Below, piece by piece: positions 1 to 8,000 of a DNA stretch of 64,000 bases. The notes beneath the pieces are model-generated. The model did no database searches. It was not told where the DNA came from and worked only from the letters and a program-made list of their open reading frames with translations. The stretch is from Actinophytocola sp049647105 (GTDB taxonomy: Bacteria; Actinomycetota; Actinomycetes; Mycobacteriales; Pseudonocardiaceae), in the NCBI RefSeq assembly GCF_049647105.1, contig NZ_JBARWZ010000044.1, forward strand, positions 74,339-138,338, read 5' to 3'. Numbering within the stretch: the first letter of the stretch is position 1; every line of letters begins with the position of its first letter. The position numbers were made by a program, and so were the translations under genes.

Positions 1-280
1 GGTAAATGTAGCGAATGGCGTGGACGACGCACTCGGATGCGACTTGGATGTCCACTGCCGGGAGAGCGTCCACCAAGCGTTCCGCTAATCGGAACACAGC
101 TCTGTCGACGTTCGACGTGATCGGTAGGTGCATGGTTGGTGTGCCGGTCGGCGGCACGCGTGGTATCCGGCAGGCGCGCTGTGTGCCTACAGTCGTTCGC
201 GCCTGTATCCGCAGGTTCCGGCGGTCCAACCTGAAGCTGGGGCTCTCGGGGGCCGACAGGTCATGATTCGAGGAGTGCCC
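1..280. other. Intergenic start of window
   Basis: No convincing gene is visible here. The open frames that cross this stretch have arginine- and serine-rich translations with no recognisable domain and no good ribosome binding site. The only clear signal is GAGGAG at 270-275, the Shine-Dalgarno sequence for the secreted protein that starts at 281. Confidence 0.5.
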
Positions 281-1555
281 ATGAACGTTGGCACAGTTAG
301 ACGTCTGCTCGCCAGAGCCGGTGTGCTGGCATTGTTCGCCGGGATGTTGACGGCCGCCGGGGCCGCGCCGGCGAACGCGTTCGACACGAACACGTGCCTG
401 TGGCACGGCAGCTACGCCCCCGACGGACCCGACAACGACATGTACTTCGACTCCGGCATCGGCTACTGGTCGGCGAAGTTCACCATCCCGACCGGCGCCA
501 GGGTGTTCCTCGACGGGCAGTACCCGCACAGCCGCGCCTTGTCCTACAACGTGTATGCCACGACCGCTTCCTCGACGATCGCGTCGTCGATCAACGACGT
601 CGACATCCACCCCGACGCCGACAGCTCGGTCAACCCATTCGTCGCCGGCAACGCCCGCAACGCCAGCCTGCGCAACTACACGCTGGAAGTGGTGCCCGGC
701 AACGTGCCAGGGGGCGGACCCGCGACCAACACGATCTACTCCGGTACCAGCAACCGCACCGTCACGATGCTGATGCGTATCACCGTGCCCGACGCCGCGG
801 GCGGCGTCACCGGCGGCGTCGCCCTGCCCGACATCATCGTCCAGAACGCCGACAACAGCACCACCACGGGTAGCGCGGCCTGCACCGCCGTGCAGGCATC
901 GACCAGTGCGCTGAGCATCACGCTGCCCAACCTCATCACCTACCCCGTGTACGCGCTCGCCTCCCCGCTGACGAGTCCGACCACCTGGCAGAACACCCTC
1001 GTGGTCGCGATGGGCGCCACCATCCAGCTGTACGGCACCATCGGTAACACCTACCTCACCGCGCGGCTGCACCGCAGCCTCGGCACCGTCGTCAAGCTCA
1101 CCGGCAAGGTCCCCACCACACCACCCACGCTGGGCGGCGACACGACCATGGGCACCGGACAGGTGCGCTACTGGTCACTGTGCATGTACGAACTCGGCTC
1201 CGGAGCTGTCACCCCGTGCGTACACGACCAAATCATCACCACCGACAGCAGCGGCAACTACACCATCGCGGTCAGCCGCACCGCCGACAAGCCGAGCAAC
1301 GCCACCGCCGCGTGCGGCAAGAACTGGCTGCAATGGTCCAACAACGGCAACGGCATGAGCGGGCTGTACGCCGACGCCAATGACGGCACGCTCGTGCTGC
1401 GCAACCTCTACCCCGACCCGAGCTTCACCCAGGACATCAGCGACCTCGGCCTACCCTTCGTCCAGATCCCCGCGGGCGGCACCACCGCCATGGGCAACTA
1501 CCTACCCACCGGCACCTACACCACCAAGTCCGGCTTCGAAGCCCTCGGCTGCTGA
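281..1555 (+). CDS. Secreted protein of unknown function
   Basis: This encodes a 424-residue exported protein. Residues 1 to about 33 form a Sec signal peptide: a short basic start (RRLLAR), a hydrophobic core (VLALFAGMLTAAG) and an Ala-x-Ala cleavage site (PANA-F). The mature part is rich in Thr, Asn, Ser and Gly, which suits an extracellular beta-rich protein. It contains GARVFLDGQYPHSRALSYN, followed by NDVDIHPD and SVNPFVAG, a pattern I associate with uncharacterised actinobacterial secreted proteins. Cysteines are few. ATG 281 was chosen because GAGGAG lies five bases upstream; an in-frame ATG at 263 would add six residues without a better site. No catalytic motif is recognised, so no activity is assigned. 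A strong hairpin follows the gene. Confidence 0.75.
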   Translation: MNVGTVRRLLARAGVLALFAGMLTAAGAAPANAFDTNTCLWHGSYAPDGPDNDMYFDSGIGYWSAKFTIPTGARVFLDGQYPHSRALSYNVYATTASSTIASSINDVDIHPDADSSVNPFVAGNARNASLRNYTLEVVPGNVPGGGPATNTIYSGTSNRTVTMLMRITVPDAAGGVTGGVALPDIIVQNADNSTTTGSAACTAVQASTSALSITLPNLITYPVYALASPLTSPTTWQNTLVVAMGATIQLYGTIGNTYLTARLHRSLGTVVKLTGKVPTTPPTLGGDTTMGTGQVRYWSLCMYELGSGAVTPCVHDQIITTDSSGNYTIAVSRTADKPSNATAACGKNWLQWSNNGNGMSGLYADANDGTLVLRNLYPDPSFTQDISDLGLPFVQIPAGGTTAMGNYLPTGTYTTKSGFEALGC

Positions 1556-1562
1556 CCACCTC

Positions 1563-1601
1563 GACCCGTGCCCCGCGGCCCGCCACCGCGGGGCACGGGT
1601 C
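1563..1601 (+). terminator. Hairpin terminator after the secreted protein
   Basis: A perfect 16-bp stem (GACCCGTGCCCCGCGG at 1563-1578 pairing with 1586-1601) encloses a 7-base loop. It lies eight bases after the stop codon at 1555. There is no U-tract, which is usual for actinomycete terminators. Confidence 0.75.
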
Positions 1602-1653
1602 ACGCCATCGACGAATGCCATGCCCTAGTTCTCCGCCAACGGTCGAGAACAAT

Positions 1654-1687
1654 GTGCCGGCGCGGAGCCGGGGCTCCGCGCCGGCAC
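1654..1687 (-). terminator. Hairpin terminator after the hibernation factor gene
   Basis: A perfect 14-bp stem (GTGCCGGCGCGGAG at 1654-1667 with 1674-1687) encloses a 6-base loop. It sits directly beyond the stop codon of the minus-strand gene ending at 1694. Together with the hairpin at 1563-1601 it separates two convergent genes. Confidence 0.7.
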
Positions 1688-1693
1688 GGGCCG

Positions 1694-2053
1694 TCAGTTC
1701 AGCTCGTCCTCATCGGCGGGCATGTGGCGGATGGACTCGCCGCCCTTGTGGTCGTGTGCGCGCGAGTACTTGGTGTCCAGCACCTTCTCCAACTTCAGTG
1801 CGGCACCGCTGTACGCGTCGTCCACCGAACCCGCGTGATGGGTCACCGCGACCGGCTGCGCGCCGGCGGGACGGGCCTCGATCACGCAACGTTTGTCCTC
1901 GGACCGGCCGGCCGCGTCCTCACTGAAATGGACCTCCACGCGGGTCAACCACCGGTCGAACCGGGACAGGCTCGACGCCAGCTCGGTCGTCACGTAGGTG
2001 GCCAGTCCTTCGCCACCATGGATGTTGTGGTCGGTGTTGACCTGGATCTGCAC
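1694..2053 (-). CDS. HPF/RaiA-type ribosome hibernation factor
   Basis: The 119-residue product matches the S30AE (HPF/RaiA, sigma-54 modulation) family, whose members bind the 30S decoding site in stationary phase and block initiation. Visible features are the start VQIQVNTDHNIHG, the segment RFDRWLTRVEVHFSED, the strand KRCVIEARPAG, and the terminal helix with DDAYSGAALKLEKVLDTK. The length fits a short HPF without the C-terminal dimerisation domain of long HPFs. The GTG at 2053 was chosen because TTGGAGG lies about five bases upstream; the earlier in-frame GTG overlaps that site. It is monocistronic, with a hairpin terminator behind it and the AlkD-like gene divergent. Confidence 0.8.
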   Translation of the reverse strand: MQIQVNTDHNIHGGEGLATYVTTELASSLSRFDRWLTRVEVHFSEDAAGRSEDKRCVIEARPAGAQPVAVTHHAGSVDDAYSGAALKLEKVLDTKYSRAHDHKGGESIRHMPADEDELN

Positions 2054-2166
2054 GAACACCCTCCAACGGTCTGCGACATGTTGGTCAGCAACGGTACTCC
2101 GCGACCGGCGACCCGGCTGGACGGAAGAATGGGCCGAACCGCACGCGTGATGGAGAGGAGGCCGAG

Positions 2167-2850
2167 GTGGCCGAGACGACAGTGGAAGCGACGACCGTGG
2201 CCGAGGTGCTGGCCGAACTGGCCACGCTCGAGGACCGGAAGGTCCGCGCGGTGAACGAGAAACACGGTGACGACCACGGTGTGAACCTCGGCAGGCTGCG
2301 CGCGGTCGCGAAGCGGCTGAAGACCCAGCAGGAGCTCGCGTGCCTGCTCTGGGAGACGGGTGACACCGCGGCGAGGCTGCTGGCACTCCTGATCTGCCGC
2401 CCGAAGGCGTTCGAGCGCGCCGAGCTGGACGCCATGTTGCGCGAGGCGCGCACCCCCAAGGTGCACGACTGGCTCGTGAACTACGTGGTGAAGAAGAACC
2501 CGCACGCCGAACAGCTGCGCATGGCCTGGTCCGCCGATCCGGATCCGGTGGTCGCGAGCGCGGGCTGGGCGCTGACCACCGACCGCGTGGCCAAGAAGCC
2601 CGATGGCCTCGACCTCGCCGGACTGCTCGACGTCATCGAGGCGGAGCTGCGTGACGCGCCGGATCGCCTGCAGTGGGCGATGAACCACTGCCTGGCCCAG
2701 ATCGGGATCGAGCACACCGGGTACCGCGCCCGTGCCATCGACATCGGTGAACGCCTGCAGGTACTCAGGGACTACCCGACTCCCCCGAACTGCACGTCTC
2801 CGTACGCGCCCATCTGGATCAGCGAGATGGTGCGTCGGCAATCTGACTAG
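2167..2850 (+). CDS. AlkD-like DNA alkylation repair protein
   Basis: The 227-residue protein resembles the DNA alkylation repair family (COG4912, HEAT-repeat DNA glycosylases such as AlkD that excise cationic N3/N7-alkyl purines). It is almost wholly helical. The end has the characteristic run LQWAMNHCLAQIGIEHTG, then AIDIGERL and CTSPYAPIWISEMVRR, which I recognise from actinobacterial members. The GTG start at 2167 follows GGAGAGGAGG closely. I did not place the catalytic Asp/Trp pair of AlkD with certainty, so glycosylase activity is inferred from family only. The stop codon TAG overlaps the first base of the palindromic element that follows. Confidence 0.75.
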   Translation: MAETTVEATTVAEVLAELATLEDRKVRAVNEKHGDDHGVNLGRLRAVAKRLKTQQELACLLWETGDTAARLLALLICRPKAFERAELDAMLREARTPKVHDWLVNYVVKKNPHAEQLRMAWSADPDPVVASAGWALTTDRVAKKPDGLDLAGLLDVIEAELRDAPDRLQWAMNHCLAQIGIEHTGYRARAIDIGERLQVLRDYPTPPNCTSPYAPIWISEMVRRQSD

Positions 2851-3012
2851 TGCCCCGTCAAGGTGAAGTGGGTCGTTATCCGTGGATCCAGGTGGTCGCC
2901 GGCAAGGCGCGGGGAAGCCGCTCGTACCGGGTTGTACTTGGGCTTTCCCGCAACGCCGTCAGCGGCCGCCTGGGCCGTGGAGAAACGTGCCCTCTTCGCC
3001 TTGACGGGGCAC
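2850..3012. repeat. 163-bp long imperfect palindrome (MITE-like element)
   Basis: The ends are 19-bp inverted repeats with one mismatch (GTGCCCCGTCAAGGTGAAG at 2850-2868 against 2994-3012). The pairing continues inwards: when the right half is reverse-complemented, it aligns with the left half over most of its length (CCAGGYGGYCGC is shared), and many differences are C/T, which would still pair as G-U in RNA. Inside there is no open frame with recognisable coding content and no transposase. I see no clear target-site duplication. It may be a miniature inverted-repeat element or a structured RNA between the repair gene and the kinase gene. Confidence 0.6.
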
Positions 3013-3055
3013 AAGTAGTACTCCCGGGCCGCCGGCCGCCGACCTGGTTGCTAGC

Positions 3056-4681
3056 GTGTGCGCGGTGTCAGAGCGAGGACGGACCGGGCTCGTCGTGGAC
3101 GGCCGGTTCGAGCTGCTTGAGCGGCTGGGCAGCGGTGGGATGGGAACGGTGTGGCGCGCCCGTGACGTGGGCCTGCACCGCGAGGTCGCCATCAAAGAGG
3201 TGCGCCCGGCCGACGCCGCGCTGTTCGAGAACAACCCCGCGCTGGCCGCCCAGCAGCGGGAGCGCGTGCTGCGCGAGTCCCGTGCGCTCGCCCGGCTGCA
3301 GCACCCGAACGTCGTGTCGATCTACCAGATCATCGACTCGGACGACTCGCCGTACCCGTGGATCGTCATGGAGCTGGTCCGCGGCATGCCGCTGGACGCC
3401 CGGCTCCACGACGGCGCGCTCGCGCCGGCGGAGGCCGCCCGCATCGGGCGGGACGTGCTCGGGGCGCTGCGCGCGGCGCACGCGGCAGGCATCCTGCACC
3501 GCGACGTCAAGCCGGGCAACGTCCTGCTGCGACCGGACGGCAGCGCCGTGCTCACGGACTTCGGTATCGCCGCTCTGCACGACTCCGCCCAGCTCACCGC
3601 GACCGGCGAGTTGATCGGCTCCCCGGAGTACATCGCGCCGGAGCGGCTGCTCGGCGACGAGACCAAGACCGCGTCGGACTTCTGGTCACTCGCGATGCTG
3701 CTGTACGTGGCCGTCGAGGGCTACAACCCGATGCGCCGCGCGACCACGATGGCCACCCTCGCCGCGGTGATGACCGAGCCGGTCCCGCCGCCACGGCGCG
3801 CGGGCGCGCTCGGCCACGCCCTCAGCGCGGTCCTCGTTCCCGAGCCCGCCGCCCGGCCCACCGGCGAGCAGCTCGACCGGATGCTCGCGGCTGCCGAGCA
3901 AGGGCCGGTCGGGCCGCTCGGGCCGCCAACCCCGGCCGGGCCCGCGTTCCCCGCACCGTCCAGCGGGCCGTGGCACCAGCAGCAGTACCCCGCCTACCAG
4001 CACCCCCATCCGATCCCAGCGCCCGCACGCAAGCACGTCGGTCCCGTGGTGTTCTCGCTGACCGCGGTGGCGCTGGTCGTCGTGGCCGCGCTGGTGGTCA
4101 TCCCCAACCTTGGCTCGAAGGACGACCCGTCGGACACCGGCACAGGCTCGCAGGGCACGCAGGTCGCCACCCTGCCGAACATCAACGGGTCCGCCGGCCC
4201 GCCGCCGACGGAGACGACCACGGAGACGACCGCAGCACAGCAGGAGGACCTGCTCACCCCGGCAGGCGCGCGTAAAGCGGTGAACGCGCTGAGCGAGGTG
4301 ATGGGCACCGGCCTGGTCTCCGAGCTGACCCTCTATCCGGACCGCGCGATAGCGACCGCGCCTTCCCCTGCGGTGAAGAACGGCTTCGACGACTTCGAGT
4401 ACAGCGACGGCACCGCCACCAAGGTGGGGCCGGACACGGTGGACGCCGACCGTGCCGTGCTCGACCTCAACGTGGTCAACTGGGACGCGCTGCCCGGCTT
4501 GTGGGAGCAGGCGGAGAAGGACCTGGGCATCGACAAGCCCACCCTGCGCTACGTGGTCGTGGACACCGACATCATCGACGGCACCCCGTCGATGAAGCTG
4601 TATCTCAGCGACGACTACGGCGTCGCCTACCTCCTCACGAACCTCGACGGCGGCGTGCTCGATCTCTACCCCCGCGAATGA
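3056..4681 (+). CDS. Membrane-anchored Ser/Thr protein kinase (PknB type)
   Basis: The 541-residue product is a eukaryotic-type kinase. It shows the glycine loop GSGGMGTVW (about 25-33), the ATP lysine in VAIKEVR (about 48), the catalytic loop HRDVKPGN (about 149-156), DFG (about 168) and an APER segment. A proline-rich linker leads to one membrane helix (VVFSLTAVALVVVAALVVI, about 331-350). The outside part of about 190 residues begins with a Thr/Glu-rich stalk and ends in a folded domain without PASTA motifs, so its ligand is unknown. The start is GTG 3056 or GTG 3065; neither has a strong Shine-Dalgarno sequence. It converges on the next gene with a gap of 14 bases. Confidence 0.88.
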   Translation: MCAVSERGRTGLVVDGRFELLERLGSGGMGTVWRARDVGLHREVAIKEVRPADAALFENNPALAAQQRERVLRESRALARLQHPNVVSIYQIIDSDDSPYPWIVMELVRGMPLDARLHDGALAPAEAARIGRDVLGALRAAHAAGILHRDVKPGNVLLRPDGSAVLTDFGIAALHDSAQLTATGELIGSPEYIAPERLLGDETKTASDFWSLAMLLYVAVEGYNPMRRATTMATLAAVMTEPVPPPRRAGALGHALSAVLVPEPAARPTGEQLDRMLAAAEQGPVGPLGPPTPAGPAFPAPSSGPWHQQQYPAYQHPHPIPAPARKHVGPVVFSLTAVALVVVAALVVIPNLGSKDDPSDTGTGSQGTQVATLPNINGSAGPPPTETTTETTAAQQEDLLTPAGARKAVNALSEVMGTGLVSELTLYPDRAIATAPSPAVKNGFDDFEYSDGTATKVGPDTVDADRAVLDLNVVNWDALPGLWEQAEKDLGIDKPTLRYVVVDTDIIDGTPSMKLYLSDDYGVAYLLTNLDGGVLDLYPRE

Positions 4682-4695
4682 GTCCCTGGCCCGGG

Positions 4696-5622
4696 TCAGT
4701 CCTTGCCCAGGCCGGACTCGGCCATCGCGCGCACCAGTGACGACCAGGCGTCGTGGTCGTCACGCACGCTGCGGCTGATCTCCACGTGCACGAACGGCGT
4801 GTCCTGCCGGTCCGCGTCGCGGCCCTGCTCGTTGGTGGTGCCCTCCAGCCGGCCACAGTCCCGCCGCCAGGAGCGGCACACCTGGAAGTCCTCGTCGTCG
4901 ATCCCCTCCGCGACCCGGCGGACGGTGTCGCCCGCGTCGCCGGCGCCCGGTGAGACCACCACGTCCGCGTCCGGCAGGTTGTCGTCGTGAAAGCCGTGCA
5001 ACTGGACCTGGGGCAGGCCACGCTCGGCGAACTCGCCCGCCACGGCATGGAACATCGAGTCGGTGCGGTGCGCGACGTCGCCCGCGTCGTCGCCGACTCG
5101 CCGGTGGGTGCCCGCGACCGCCAGGACCGAGCCCGGCACCGCCTGGTACAGCGCCAACCCGATCTCCTCCGTGTGCAGGTCGGAGCCGGGATGGGGCACC
5201 TCGATCGCCAGCCGGACCGGCGCGGACAGGTCGACCAGGTACCAGCCCCAACCGCGCTCGTCCGCCGGGTTGACCGCGAGCCCGAACGGCCTGCCGGTCT
5301 TCTCGTCGACCCCGGTCCGCACCGTGTACCCCAGCTCGCGTGCCTCGTCCGCCGCGTGCGCCGGCTCCCCCGCCTCGAGAGCCCGCAGCGCCGACAGCAG
5401 CCGCCGCCGTTCCGCGGACCCGGGTGGCCGGTAGGGCGCGTCGTCGTCGAGACCGGCGGCGAACCGGCGGACCTCCGTGCCGAGGTCGGCGGCCGGGGTG
5501 GCCTCGCTCCCCTGGGCCGGGCGGGGCTCGTCCTCGTTCGCGGCGACGACGAGGAACGTGCCCGCGACGAGCACGGCGCCGAGGGTGACCCACAGGACAG
5601 GCTGTCGAAGGAGTCCTCTCAT
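4696..5622 (-). CDS. Membrane-anchored M14/PghP-like zinc hydrolase, possible poly-gamma-glutamate hydrolase
   Basis: The 308-residue protein has one N-terminal hydrophobic segment (about residues 8-29), so it should be anchored or secreted. The rest resembles phage PghP-type poly-gamma-glutamate hydrolases, which have an M14 carboxypeptidase-like fold. PHPGSDLHTEEIG contains H150-x-x-E153, a later LHGFHD supplies H209, and HVEIS supplies E281; these fit two zinc-ligand blocks and a catalytic Glu. The overall identity to PghP seems low, so this is inference from motif order plus context: the gene is divergent from the poly-gamma-glutamate synthesis operon, with starts 95 bases apart. ATG 5622 was chosen because the hydrophobic anchor begins directly after it. 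The upstream Shine-Dalgarno sequence is weak. Confidence 0.5.
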   Translation of the reverse strand: MRGLLRQPVLWVTLGAVLVAGTFLVVAANEDEPRPAQGSEATPAADLGTEVRRFAAGLDDDAPYRPPGSAERRRLLSALRALEAGEPAHAADEARELGYTVRTGVDEKTGRPFGLAVNPADERGWGWYLVDLSAPVRLAIEVPHPGSDLHTEEIGLALYQAVPGSVLAVAGTHRRVGDDAGDVAHRTDSMFHAVAGEFAERGLPQVQLHGFHDDNLPDADVVVSPGAGDAGDTVRRVAEGIDDEDFQVCRSWRRDCGRLEGTTNEQGRDADRQDTPFVHVEISRSVRDDHDAWSSLVRAMAESGLGKD

Positions 5623-5717
5623 CGACGCGGAGTGTAGGGGGCGGCGCCGAATACTGGACCGAACCGCTTCGGGGTCGCCGTACGTATAGATCACGACGCC
5701 CCCGAGCACGGATCAGG

Positions 5718-8000
5718 ATGAAACGCGCAACTATGGCAGGCCGAGCCCGACGACCGCGGCGCCCCAAACCGGGGCGCGCACTGACCGACCAGCTGCCGGA
5801 GAGCGGCTTTCCGTCGGGGGTCACCACCCCGTCGGTCACCGTGCTCATCCTGTTGCTGCTGCACGCCGGGCTGTGCGCGGTGCTGCTCGACGGCCGCGAG
5901 TCCGGCACGGTGCCCTCGGCCATCGCCGAGTCCCAGGCGCAGCTCGTCAGAGGCGCCGGTTCGGCCATCGGCGCCTCGGCCAGCCAGGGCATCGCGGACC
6001 TCCACGCGGTGACGGCCGTGCCCGCGGCCACGCCGGACGAGGTGCTGGCGAGGCTGTTGCGGAACGGGAACTGGCGCGGGGCGGCCGTGCTCGACGCTGA
6101 CACCCGCGCGCTGGTCGCGTCCGGGGGTGAACCCGTCCCGGTGCAGTCGCTCCCCAAGACCGTGACCAGCACGATCGTCACCCCGGTCGTCGGCGCCGAC
6201 GGCACGCTGCGGGTGGTCGTGGCCGAGGCGCTGCCCGACGCCAAGCTGCTCGTCGCCGCGCGTGGCAGCCGGCTCCCGAACACCACGATCGGCGGCGACC
6301 TCCGTGAGACGCTGCTGCTCACCACGAGCACCGGTCAGGTGATCGACTCGCGCGGCGCCCCGCCGACGCCGGCCGACGCGGATGTCAGCCGGTTGATCGA
6401 GCTGGCCAGTGCCGCCGCGGCGGTCGGCGAGTACGGCAACCTGACCGGCAAGTCGGTCACCGGCCCGAAGGGCGGCACGGAGCAGCCGACGGTCGTGTAC
6501 TCCCCCGTGTCGTCCTCCCAGGTGGACGGGACGCTCGGCCTCGCCGTGGTGTCGGTGGTGCGTGCCCCGGTCACCGAAGCGGGACCGGGTGGCGACGGCA
6601 TCGTGCCCTCGGTCGCGCTCGGCTGCGTGGCCGTGTTCGGTTTCCTCGTCCTCCGGCGAGTGCTGGTCAACCCGATCCGGCGATTGCGGACCGACGCGCT
6701 CTTCATCGCGGAGGGCAGGCTGATGACGACGCGCGTCCGGCGATCGAGGACCCGCGAAGTCGACCGGATCGCCGCCGCGTTCGAACAGTGCCGCGCGGAG
6801 CTGGGCGGCACACCGGCACGTCCCCGCGAACAGCGGCGCACGGGGATGGCCACCTGGGTCGCGACCGGGCTCACCGCCGCTGCCGTGCTCGGCTGGTCGG
6901 CAGGCGTGCTGTTGACCGTCGGCAGCGGGGACGTCGACGTGCCAGGCGCGGTGGTGACCAGCGCCCGCAACCAGACGGCGGCGGCGACGGAGGCCCTGCG
7001 GCGCAGCCTCAACGACGGGCTCGCCGACCTGACCTCGTTCGCCTCGCTCACCGGCGGCCGAGGCCCGGCCGACGTTCGGTCGAGCCTCGACGAGCTGGTC
7101 GCCGGGCAGTCCCGGTACCGCAGCGTGTACCTGGTCGACCAGTCCGGCGCCACCTCCTCCGTGGTCGGGCGCCCACCGTTGCGCACGGCAGAGCCGCTGC
7201 CTGCCGAGCCCGGCCTTCGCCTGCGGGAAGGAACCGCTCCGGTGCCCGTGCTGTTCGCCTCCGCGCCGATGGCGAACGGCCAGGCGCTCGTCGGTGAGTT
7301 CGACCTGGACCACATCGGCAGGCTGCTCGGTCGCGCGCCGGGCTCGGTCCAGCTGGTCGACAAGGATCTGCGCACGATCGCGGCCACGGACGGCTTCGTC
7401 GCCTTCGCCGATCTCGGCGCCGAGCTGCGGGACAGCGCCATCGAGGCCGGGAAGGGCGATCCGGTCGCCAGAACACAGGAGGGCACGGACGGCCGGGCCG
7501 TCCTCGTGTCGGCCGCCCTGCGCGGCGGGGCGAGCGGCAAGCTGGGGTGGACCGTCGTCGCCGAGCAGCCGGTCACCGATCTCGCGTTGCCCGGCAACGA
7601 GCTGCGGCGCAACGCCATGGTCGCCGCGCTGGTCGCCGCGCTCCTCGCGCTGCTGCTGTTCGGCTGGCAGTACCTGTTGCTGATCCGGCCGCTGCGCCGC
7701 GTGGCCGCGGCGGCCGACGAGATCGTCGCTGGCCGGCACCGATCGGTCATCTACCCGCAGCACCAGGACCAGATCGGCACGATCGCCTCCTGCCTGGAGA
7801 TCTGCAGGCAGGCCATGACCGAGGGGGTGCGCAGGCTCGGTGGCGTTCGCAGGCCGAGCGGCGCTGCGACCGACGCCACCCAGCTGATCGCCGCGGTGCC
7901 CTCCGCGCCACGCCGTGGCAGTGAGCAACCCGCCCGCCAGGCGACACCCGGACCGGCACGGCCGAGCCCGCGCCCGTCCCGTGTCCGGCGAGGCGGCTGA
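5718..8000 (+). CDS. Membrane protein with two sensor-HAMP units and no output domain
   Basis: The 760-residue protein has an internal duplication. Unit one is a membrane helix near 38-57, an outside region of about 240 residues, a second helix (about 294-316), then a HAMP-like segment (NPIRRLRTDALFIAEGRL to AAFEQCRAEL). Unit two is a helix near 377-398, an outside region, a helix near 633-655, then a HAMP-like segment (RPLRRVAAAADEIVAGRH to LEICRQAM). A disordered Pro/Arg-rich tail of about 60 residues follows. No kinase, cyclase, GGDEF or methyl-acceptor domain is present. The stop codon TGA shares its last base with the ATG of the PgsB gene, so it is the first gene of the poly-gamma-glutamate operon. 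I infer a structural or sensing role in polymer synthesis or export. Confidence 0.7.
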   Translation: MKRATMAGRARRPRRPKPGRALTDQLPESGFPSGVTTPSVTVLILLLLHAGLCAVLLDGRESGTVPSAIAESQAQLVRGAGSAIGASASQGIADLHAVTAVPAATPDEVLARLLRNGNWRGAAVLDADTRALVASGGEPVPVQSLPKTVTSTIVTPVVGADGTLRVVVAEALPDAKLLVAARGSRLPNTTIGGDLRETLLLTTSTGQVIDSRGAPPTPADADVSRLIELASAAAAVGEYGNLTGKSVTGPKGGTEQPTVVYSPVSSSQVDGTLGLAVVSVVRAPVTEAGPGGDGIVPSVALGCVAVFGFLVLRRVLVNPIRRLRTDALFIAEGRLMTTRVRRSRTREVDRIAAAFEQCRAELGGTPARPREQRRTGMATWVATGLTAAAVLGWSAGVLLTVGSGDVDVPGAVVTSARNQTAAATEALRRSLNDGLADLTSFASLTGGRGPADVRSSLDELVAGQSRYRSVYLVDQSGATSSVVGRPPLRTAEPLPAEPGLRLREGTAPVPVLFASAPMANGQALVGEFDLDHIGRLLGRAPGSVQLVDKDLRTIAATDGFVAFADLGAELRDSAIEAGKGDPVARTQEGTDGRAVLVSAALRGGASGKLGWTVVAEQPVTDLALPGNELRRNAMVAALVAALLALLLFGWQYLLLIRPLRRVAAAADEIVAGRHRSVIYPQHQDQIGTIASCLEICRQAMTEGVRRLGGVRRPSGAATDATQLIAAVPSAPRRGSEQPARQATPGPARPSPRPSRVRRGG

